DNA of 5,549 bases, taken from JAJXYP01 sp035541855 (GTDB lineage Bacteria; Patescibacteriota; Minisyncoccia; UBA6257; 2-01-FULL-56-20). A program made the translations under genes and the position numbers. The stretch covers positions 1-5,549 of the forward strand of contig DATKMM010000011.1 of assembly GCA_035541855.1 (NCBI GenBank), in the 5' to 3' direction. This document shows positions 1-4,703 of this stretch, piece after piece; the stretch's first letter is position 1; each line of letters starts with the position of its first letter. The notes under the pieces were generated by a model, which was not told the origin of the DNA, searched no databases, and saw nothing but the letters and a program-made list of their open reading frames with translations.

Positions 1-1794
1 TTCCGGTTCGGCAACAACCTGTTCGAGCACGAGTGGAGCAACGAGATCGTGGAGGCGATCAACATTCGCCTGCACGAGAGCATCGGCGCGGAGGACCGCG
101 GGAGCTTTTACGAGAACGTGGGCGCGCTCCGCGACGTGGGGCAGAACCATCTGCTCCAGATGCTCGCGCTCGTCACGATGGAACGGCCGCATGGCTACGG
201 CCCGGACGGCATCCGCGCGGCGCGCGCGGAGCTTTTGGAGCGGCTCCGTATTCCGACCGTGAAGGAGGCCGCGGCTGGCTCGTTCCGGGCGCAGTACGAA
301 GGGTACCGGAAGGCGGATGGCGTCGCGCCGGACTCGGAGGTGGAGACGTATTTCCGCGTGCGGGGATATTTGACGGGTGCCCGCTGGGAGGGCGTGCCGG
401 TCGCGATGGAGAGCGGCAAGCGCCTGGGCAAACCGTTGAAAGAAATCGAGATCCTGCTGCGGCATGAAATGCCGTGCGTATGCGAAGGGAAGGTAAAGCA
501 CCAGAACCGCATTACGATCCATCTCGAGCCGAAGGAGGGGATCACGATAACGTTCATCGCGAAGAAGCCGGGCCACGCGCCGGGTTTCGAGGAGCGGACG
601 CTGAACTTCGATTTCCGCGAGGGCGGCCCGCACGCGCAGTACACCGAGGAATATGAAAAATTGATCCTGGATTGCGTCGCGGGCGACCAGACGCTTTTCG
701 TCTCGAGCGGGGAGGTCCGGGCGATGTGGCGGTTCATCGACCCGTTCATCGCCGCGTGGGGGAAGGGTATGGTGACCCTGCATTCCTATCAGCCGGATTC
801 GGCGGCGATCGCGGCCGAAGCGGCGGTGCTCGACGAAACGCGGCGCCTGCCGGCCGGCCCGGCGCCCCTGCTCCATAAAGAGATCGGCATTTACGGCCTG
901 GGGAAGATGGGCGCGAACCTGGCGCGAAACCTGCGCGACCGCGGCTGGCGCGTGGTCGTCGCGAACCGTTCGCCGGAGCCGGTGGCGCGGCTCGAAGCGG
1001 AAGGGTTCGCCGCCGCGCGCTCGGTGGACGAATTCCTGGAGAAACTGGGGAGCGGCGCGCGGAAGCCGGGCAATCGCATCATATGGCTCATGGTGACGGC
1101 GGGAAAGCCGGTGGACGAACTGATCTTGGGCCTGGCCGGGCGCCTCGCGCGCGGCGACGTGGTGATCGATGGCGGCAATTCCTTCTTCGAGGATTCCATG
1201 CGGCGCGCGAAGCTGCTCGCGAAGCGCGGCATTAAATTTTTGGACGCGGGCGTGTCGGGCGGCCCCGCCGGCGCGCGGGATGGCGCGTGCATGATGGTCG
1301 GCGGCGACCGGAGATCGTTCGCGGAGCTCGAACAGCTTTTCGCCGACGCCTCGGTCCGCGGCGGTTATGCGTACTTCGGTTCGGCGGGCGCCGGGCATTT
1401 CGTGAAGATGGTGCACAACGGCATCGAGTACGGCATGATGCAGTCCATCGCCGAAGGGTTCGCGCTGATGAAGCATTCGCCCTTCAGGCTCGATCTCGGG
1501 AAGGTGGCGCGGCTCTATAACCACGGCAGCGTCATCGAGTCGCGGCTCGTGGGCTGGCTCGAATCCGGCTACCGGCAGTTCGGCGGGGAGCTGAAGGGCG
1601 TGTCCGGTTCGGTGGCGTACACCGGCGAGGGCGAGTGGACCGTCGCGACCGGCAGAAAATGGAAGATGAAACTGCCCGCCATCGAGGACGCGTTCCGGTT
1701 CCGCGTCCGGTCGCAAAAGGAGCCGGGCTATATGGGCCGGATCCTTTCCGTCCTCCGCAACCAGTTCGGCGGACATTCGATTGACAGGAAGTGA
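1..1794 (+). CDS. zwf-gnd: Glucose-6-phosphate dehydrogenase / 6-phosphogluconate dehydrogenase fusion (5' end outside window)
   Basis: One uninterrupted frame of 597 codons is open from the first base. Residues 1-285 (window numbering) match the C-terminal part of G6PD: the opening RFGNNLFE, the QNHLLQ helix (Q48-Q53), GVPVAMESGKRL with the conserved Lys at K140, and a late EVRAMWRFIDP segment. About 190 residues, including the coenzyme fold and catalytic His motif, should lie upstream. After a linker of about nine residues (286-294), residues 295-597 form a full-length short-type 6PGD: Rossmann loop GLGKMG (299-304), NRS after the second strand (322-324), GGNS, VSGG (418-421), GAGHFVKMVHNGIEYG with presumed catalytic K469 and E476, and the typical RNQFGGH ending. 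Together they would carry out oxidative pentose-phosphate steps 1 and 3 in the cytoplasm. I see no ribosome binding site or convincing start at the junction. The nearest in-frame candidate is GTG at 826, without a Shine-Dalgarno. Domain identities are near certain; that it is one polypeptide is very likely. Confidence 0.93.
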   Translation, partial: FRFGNNLFEHEWSNEIVEAINIRLHESIGAEDRGSFYENVGALRDVGQNHLLQMLALVTMERPHGYGPDGIRAARAELLERLRIPTVKEAAAGSFRAQYEGYRKADGVAPDSEVETYFRVRGYLTGARWEGVPVAMESGKRLGKPLKEIEILLRHEMPCVCEGKVKHQNRITIHLEPKEGITITFIAKKPGHAPGFEERTLNFDFREGGPHAQYTEEYEKLILDCVAGDQTLFVSSGEVRAMWRFIDPFIAAWGKGMVTLHSYQPDSAAIAAEAAVLDETRRLPAGPAPLLHKEIGIYGLGKMGANLARNLRDRGWRVVVANRSPEPVARLEAEGFAAARSVDEFLEKLGSGARKPGNRIIWLMVTAGKPVDELILGLAGRLARGDVVIDGGNSFFEDSMRRAKLLAKRGIKFLDAGVSGGPAGARDGACMMVGGDRRSFAELEQLFADASVRGGYAYFGSAGAGHFVKMVHNGIEYGMMQSIAEGFALMKHSPFRLDLGKVARLYNHGSVIESRLVGWLESGYRQFGGELKGVSGSVAYTGEGEWTVATGRKWKMKLPAIEDAFRFRVRSQKEPGYMGRILSVLRNQFGGHSIDRK

Positions 1795-1808
1795 CGGGCG
1801 GTTAGAAT
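1781..1808 (+). promoter_or_regulatory. Sigma70-type promoter for the small CarB-like ORF
   Basis: A perfect -35 hexamer TTGACA (1781-1786) is followed by 16 bp and a -10 hexamer TAGAAT (1803-1808, five of six consensus bases). The -35 lies inside the last codons of the zwf-gnd fusion, and the -10 lies just after its stop. The predicted transcript would start near 1815, directly before the Shine-Dalgarno, so the leader would be only about 18 nt. This is the best promoter match I see in the window. It was found by eye, without a statistical scan. Confidence 0.65.
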
Positions 1809-1815
1809 GTTGGGC

Positions 1816-1821
1816 AGGAGG
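1816..1821 (+). promoter_or_regulatory. Ribosome binding site of the small CarB-like ORF
   Basis: AGGAGG is a full Shine-Dalgarno core, 11 nt before the ATG at 1833. A closer ATG at 1825 opens only a five-codon frame (MAVWR, then stop), so 1833 is preferred; ATG 1839 in the same frame is a fallback. The last base of the site begins the 10-bp palindrome GGCCATGGCC (1821-1830). Confidence 0.6.
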
Positions 1822-1832
1822 GCCATGGCCGT

Positions 1833-2048
1833 ATGGCGATGAAAGGGTTTGGCAACATTGAGGCGGCGTGGGCATATATCGATAACGTAGGATTTCCCGT
1901 GGTGATGACCTCGTCGTATTCGCTTCAATGGCGAAGGACGGCTTATAACGGCGAAGAGTTCGAAAGGTTCTTCGCGGAAGCGAAATCACTATCGCCGATG
2001 AGCACGGTTTTCATCGGGCCGATGCTGGAACCGGTACCGAAGCGGTAG
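1833..2048 (+). CDS. Small protein resembling a fragment of the carbamoyl-phosphate synthase large-subunit ATP-grasp domain
   Basis: This 71-residue ORF has its own promoter, Shine-Dalgarno and terminator. From about residue 8 to 66 it aligns by eye with the CarB segment usually written GYPVLVRPSYVLGGRAM...VY..EEL.R......SP..PVLI..FLE. The ORF has GFPVVMTSSYSL, then AYNGEEFERFFAEA, then SP and VFIGPMLE in the same order and nearly the same spacing. The nucleotide-binding elements are lost: the basic residue after the strand is Thr, and the Gly-Gly-Arg loop is QWRR and about two residues shorter. Such a protein should not bind ATP as CarB does. It could be a decayed carB remnant, a domesticated small protein (binding or regulatory), or a chance open frame. 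Codon use is less GC-biased than in the flanking genes (ata, gta, cta, gga occur), which fits relaxed constraint or a different origin. The CarB comparison is from memory, not a search. Confidence 0.6.
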   Translation: MAMKGFGNIEAAWAYIDNVGFPVVMTSSYSLQWRRTAYNGEEFERFFAEAKSLSPMSTVFIGPMLEPVPKR

Positions 2049-2080
2049 CCGCCGTGACGCCGGGCGCGTTGAGCCCGTCA

Positions 2081-2109
2081 GGGCCATCTTTTTGGGATGG
2101 CCCTTTTTT
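2081..2109 (+). terminator. Rho-independent terminator after the small CarB-like ORF
   Basis: Perfect 8-bp stem GGGCCATC (2081-2088) / GATGGCCC (2096-2103), a 7-nt loop, then six T residues (2104-2109). It should separate the small ORF's transcript from the isomerase gene. A weaker bulged hairpin (TGAC, GGGC / GCCC, GTCA; 2055-2080) lies directly before it. Confidence 0.88.
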
Positions 2110-2130
2110 ATGCACCGAAACGGATACGGG

Positions 2131-2142
2131 AAGGAGTATAAT
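2131..2142 (+). promoter_or_regulatory. Ribosome binding site and/or -10 box before the isomerase gene
   Basis: AAGGAG (2131-2136) runs directly into TATAAT (2137-2142), and the ATG follows at 2149. AAGGAG at 12 nt is an acceptable Shine-Dalgarno and supports the 2149 start. TATAAT is also a perfect -10 hexamer, but no -35 match is visible 16-18 bp upstream (region 2113-2120). If the -10 reading is right, transcription would begin about at the ATG itself and exclude the Shine-Dalgarno from the mRNA. I favour the ribosome-binding reading. Confidence 0.5.
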
Positions 2143-2148
2143 AAGACT

Positions 2149-3120
2149 ATGATCATCGACGACATCAAAAACTATCCGCGCCAGTTCGAATATGAACCGA
2201 AAGTGGAAAACGCCGGGAAATTAAAAAAGTTTAAAAAATTCATCGTCTGCGGGATGGGCGGGTCGCACCTCGCGGCCGACATCCTCCGGGCGTGGCACCC
2301 GGAGGCGGATATCGTGGTGTGGTCGAACTACGGCCTGCCGCCGATGCCGGACGCCGGGCTCAAGGAGCGGCTCATCGTCGCGAGCTCGTATTCGGGCAAC
2401 ACGGAGGAGACGATCGACGCGTTCAACCTGGCGCGGGCGAAGCGGTTGAACATCGCCGCGATCGCGGCGCGGGGAAAACTGGTCGCGCTGGCGCAGAAGA
2501 ACAACGTACCGTACGTCCAGCTCGCGGATTTCCACCAACAGCCGCGCATGGCGACCGGGCTCGGCCTGATGGCGCTTCTGGAGCTCATGGGGGAGCGGGC
2601 CTGGCTTGCGGAGGCGAAGCTGCTGAGGACCCAGCTTTCGCCCGCGCGCGAGGAACTTCGCGGCAAGGAGCTCGCCAAACGCCTGCACGGCAACGTCCCC
2701 ATCATCTATACGTCCGCGCGCAATGCGGCGATCGGGTATAACTGGAAGATCAAGTTTAATGAAACGGGTAAGGTTCCGGCGTTCACGAACGCGGTGCCCG
2801 AGCTGAACCACAACGAGATGACGGGTTTCGACGCGAAGACGCGCACGATACCGCTTTCGCGCCATTTCAAGTTCGTGTTCCTGAAGGATGGCGGGGACGA
2901 CCCGCGCGTGACGAAACGCATGAGCGTGATGGAGAAACTGTTCAAGGACCGCGGGTTCAAGTCGGAGGTGGTGCTCCTGCAGGGCAAATCGGAGCTGCAC
3001 AAGATATTCAACGCGCTCATCCTGGCCGACTGGACGGCGTACCACGCCGCCAGGCTTTATGCGGTCGATCCCGAGCAGGTGCCGATGGTGGAGGAGTTCA
3101 AAAAAATGATAGGCCGGTAG
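2149..3120 (+). CDS. Bifunctional phosphoglucose/phosphomannose isomerase (SIS family)
   Basis: A 323-residue protein of the usual length for the bacterial/archaeal PGI/PMI family, which interconverts glucose-6-phosphate or mannose-6-phosphate with fructose-6-phosphate in the cytoplasm. The first SIS domain has GMGGSH (35-40) and the phosphate-binding SSYSGNTEET (79-88). QPR follows at 131-133. The second SIS domain carries the family's catalytic motif PELNHNE (217-223), with E218 and H221, and ends with the typical ILADWTAYHAARLYAVDP helix region. ATG 2149 is chosen because it follows AAGGAG and begins the natural MIIDDIKNYP N-terminus. The in-frame TTG 2092 and ATG 2110 lie in the loop and at the end of the preceding terminator and are poor candidates. 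It lies downstream of the zwf-gnd fusion and would supply its substrate from fructose-6-phosphate, but the terminator between them argues for separate transcription. Confidence 0.93.
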   Translation: MIIDDIKNYPRQFEYEPKVENAGKLKKFKKFIVCGMGGSHLAADILRAWHPEADIVVWSNYGLPPMPDAGLKERLIVASSYSGNTEETIDAFNLARAKRLNIAAIAARGKLVALAQKNNVPYVQLADFHQQPRMATGLGLMALLELMGERAWLAEAKLLRTQLSPAREELRGKELAKRLHGNVPIIYTSARNAAIGYNWKIKFNETGKVPAFTNAVPELNHNEMTGFDAKTRTIPLSRHFKFVFLKDGGDDPRVTKRMSVMEKLFKDRGFKSEVVLLQGKSELHKIFNALILADWTAYHAARLYAVDPEQVPMVEEFKKMIGR

Positions 3121-3151
3121 CGGCGGCGCCCCGCCGGGGCTGTGGATTACT

Positions 3152-3177
3152 CGCCCTTTGCTTTCCCGCAGAAGGCG
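3152..3177. repeat. Imperfect inverted repeat in the gap after the isomerase gene
   Basis: CGCC-c-TTTGC, loop TTTCCC, GCA-g-AAGGCG: nine base pairs in three blocks (4, 2 and 3) with one unpaired base on each side. No T-run follows, so it is a poor intrinsic terminator. It ends one base before a TACAAT -10 candidate and covers the corresponding -35 position, so an operator or leader role is possible. Confidence 0.4.
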
Positions 3178-3184
3178 GTACAAT
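3157..3184 (+). promoter_or_regulatory. Candidate promoter for the single-pass membrane protein gene
   Basis: TACAAT (3179-3184) matches five of six -10 bases. The upstream element is weak: TTTGCT (3157-3162, 16-bp spacer) or TTGCTT (3158-3163, 15-bp spacer), each three of six. The transcript would begin near 3191 and leave a leader of about 38 nt, with a weak purine-rich AAGGGA at 3208-3213, 15 nt before the start codon. Confidence 0.4.
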
Positions 3185-3228
3185 TAAATAAAGGTTAAAA
3201 AAACGTCAAGGGAAACAACGTTAAAACT

Positions 3229-4182
3229 ATGGTACAAGAACAACTTGTCGATTATATTTCTTCCCAGGTGAAGCTGGGCGTGTCGAAGGAGGCGATCAAG
3301 GCCGCGCTCGTGAGCGCGGGGTGGGTGGCGGGCGACGTCGATGACACTTTGAAAAAAGTTGACGGCGGCGCCCCGGCACAACCGGCGCAGCCCGTTCAAC
3401 CGGTTGCCATGAAACCGTCCCAGCCGATGCCGGGAAAGCCCGCAGAGCCGCAGATGATCCGGGTGAGCGACCTGGTGTCGTCTTCCGGGCCGGCGGCCGC
3501 GGCCAAGCCGTCGTCATCGCCGATGGCGTCATCCGCCAGGCCGGCGACGATGTCCATGCCCGCCACAGCCATGCCGGCGGGGAAGATCAGCGGGAATACG
3601 TTTACGGCGGCGCGTCCGGCAGGCGGCAGTGCGGGGCCGGCGGCCACCAAGGCGGCCGGCGGCGGATCGGGCGGTCATGGCGCCATGATCATCGGGGTCG
3701 TGGGCGGCATTCTCGTGATCGCGCTCGGCGGGCTTGCGTGGTATTTCTATTCGCAGAACGCCGGACTCGCCGCGCAAATTTCAAAGCTGAACGGGCAGAG
3801 CACTGACGTAAGCGGCCAGGTGGCCTCGCTCCAGGCGCAGTTCGAAGCGTCGAGCACGGCCATGATAGCGCAGGTGGCGTCGGCCACGGCGGAGAGCCAG
3901 GCGCTGATGGCGGAGCTCGCTTTCTATGCCATCCCGCCGGGCGGCGGGGTGCCGACCGCGCAGCCGATCACGATCAGCGGCATGCTGGGCGGCGGCGGCA
4001 AGGCGCTCTATACCCTGACGACGGCTGACGGGGCGAAAGCGTATATCGCGAACTCGACGGATGCGACGCTCGGGCCGGTGTTCAAGACGCTGGCAGGCAG
4101 CCAGGTTACGCTTTCGGGAACGCTGGTTCCCGGTTCGGACGAGCTCACGGTCTCAACGATCGCTTCGTCAACGGCCCAGTAG
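3229..4182 (+). CDS. Single-pass membrane protein with N-terminal helical module and C-terminal beta domain, function unknown
   Basis: I do not recognise a named family for this 317-residue protein. Residues 1-45 form a small helical module (LVDYISSQVKLGVSKEAIKA, then ALVSAGW and a DVDDTLKKV helix) that resembles the short N-terminal modules found on many Patescibacteria membrane proteins. Residues 46-150 are a low-complexity linker rich in Pro, Ala, Ser, Met and Gly. Residues 151-174 are a hydrophobic transmembrane helix ending in WYFY. Residues 176-230 are Ala/Gln/Ser-rich and probably helical or coiled coil. Residues 245-312 look like a compact, possibly OB-like beta domain (ITISGMLGGGGKALYTLTT ... 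AYIANS ... VTLSGTLVPGS). There is no signal peptide. The likely topology is N-terminus inside and the beta domain outside. ATG 3229 is chosen because the helical module begins there; its ribosome binding site is weak. The 3' end overlaps the convergent minus-strand gene by 15 bp. Confidence 0.8.
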   Translation: MVQEQLVDYISSQVKLGVSKEAIKAALVSAGWVAGDVDDTLKKVDGGAPAQPAQPVQPVAMKPSQPMPGKPAEPQMIRVSDLVSSSGPAAAAKPSSSPMASSARPATMSMPATAMPAGKISGNTFTAARPAGGSAGPAATKAAGGGSGGHGAMIIGVVGGILVIALGGLAWYFYSQNAGLAAQISKLNGQSTDVSGQVASLQAQFEASSTAMIAQVASATAESQALMAELAFYAIPPGGGVPTAQPITISGMLGGGGKALYTLTTADGAKAYIANSTDATLGPVFKTLAGSQVTLSGTLVPGSDELTVSTIASSTAQ

Positions 4183-4689
4183 CCCGAACTGCTTCAGGGT
4201 GTCTTCGTAAATACGTAATGCCTTTTCGGCAAGGTCCCGCTTCAGTTTGAAGGTCGGTTCATGGACGATCTGGTTCCGCAGGCGGTGCGCCTGCCAGACG
4301 TGGTCGAGGTTCGGGAGCTGGCTTGGCTTCAGGTTCTTCAGCCGGTCGCCGAGACTGGCGCCGCGGTAGCCGCCCTCCTTGAGGGCTTCTTCGAGCAGCT
4401 TGTCGGCTTCGATGATGGCGATCTTCAGGTCGTTCTCATCGCCCCGGAAGAAGTGCTCCTCGATCTTCGCCCATTCTTTTTTCGCCATCTCCTTCGGGAG
4501 CTCGGTTTGGAGGATGACGTGGCGGAACCGCTCGACGCGCAGACCAAGCCAGTTCGTTTTGATGACGAGGAGGACGATACCGGCGATGAAGAGCGCGGAT
4601 ACGAGCGCGCCGACGAGATCAAGCCAGCCGAGGTTGGCGGTGTACGCGGCGGCAAGCGTATGGATGGTCGAGGTGGTGTCAGGCGGCAT
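4168..4689 (-). CDS. Membrane-anchored HEPN-like protein, function unknown
   Basis: A 173-residue protein with one transmembrane helix at residues 22-44 and a cytoplasmic, mostly helical domain at 70-170. The soluble part has a helix pair (DLKIAIIEADKLLEEALK, then GYRGASLGDRLK), a segment LDHVWQAHRLRN, and RNQIVH (R138, N139, H143). RNQIVH fits the R-x4-H motif of HEPN domains, whose members include RNases and helical scaffold proteins. The ATG at 4689 follows AAGGA (plus-strand 4701-4705) at 11 nt, and the gene begins 14 bp after the gatA stop, so co-transcription with gatA is likely. No partner antitoxin or nucleotidyltransferase gene is adjacent. The HEPN assignment rests on one motif and the helical pattern, so RNase activity is unproven. 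The ORF itself is secure. Confidence 0.82.
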   Translation of the reverse strand: MPPDTTSTIHTLAAAYTANLGWLDLVGALVSALFIAGIVLLVIKTNWLGLRVERFRHVILQTELPKEMAKKEWAKIEEHFFRGDENDLKIAIIEADKLLEEALKEGGYRGASLGDRLKNLKPSQLPNLDHVWQAHRLRNQIVHEPTFKLKRDLAEKALRIYEDTLKQFGLLGR

Positions 4690-4703
4690 CGGGATGGTTG
4701 TCC

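Noticed and set aside
49..51. ATG-like start at 49 for the fusion gene
   Set aside because: The codon at 49 is GTG, and the G6PD homology (RFGNNLFE) is already present from the first base, so the gene starts outside the window.
195..749. 184-codon minus-strand open frame within the G6PD part
   Set aside because: Shadow frame of a confidently identified gene, with a Ser/Arg/Pro-rich composition and no supporting signals.
826..828. GTG 826 as an independent start for the 6PGD half
   Set aside because: No Shine-Dalgarno precedes it, it lies inside the G6PD C-terminal tail, and the frame is continuous, so a fusion is the simpler reading.
2092..2148. Longer isomerase start at TTG 2092 or ATG 2110
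   Set aside because: These codons lie in the loop or at the end of the intrinsic terminator, without a ribosome binding site; the extra residues do not resemble the family N-terminus.
3121..3140. GC-rich hairpin after the isomerase stop (GCCCC-GCC-GGGGC) as terminator
   Set aside because: The stem is only 5 bp with a 3-nt loop, it has competing pairings, and no T-run follows.
2221..3183. 320-codon open frame on the minus strand across the isomerase gene
   Set aside because: It is antisense to a clear PGI/PMI gene, rich in Arg, His and Pro as expected from a high-GC shadow frame, and shows no recognisable domain.
4183..4199. Hairpin CCCGAA/TTC-a-GGG near the convergent gene ends as terminator
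   Set aside because: Short bulged stem inside the minus-strand coding region and no T-run on either side.
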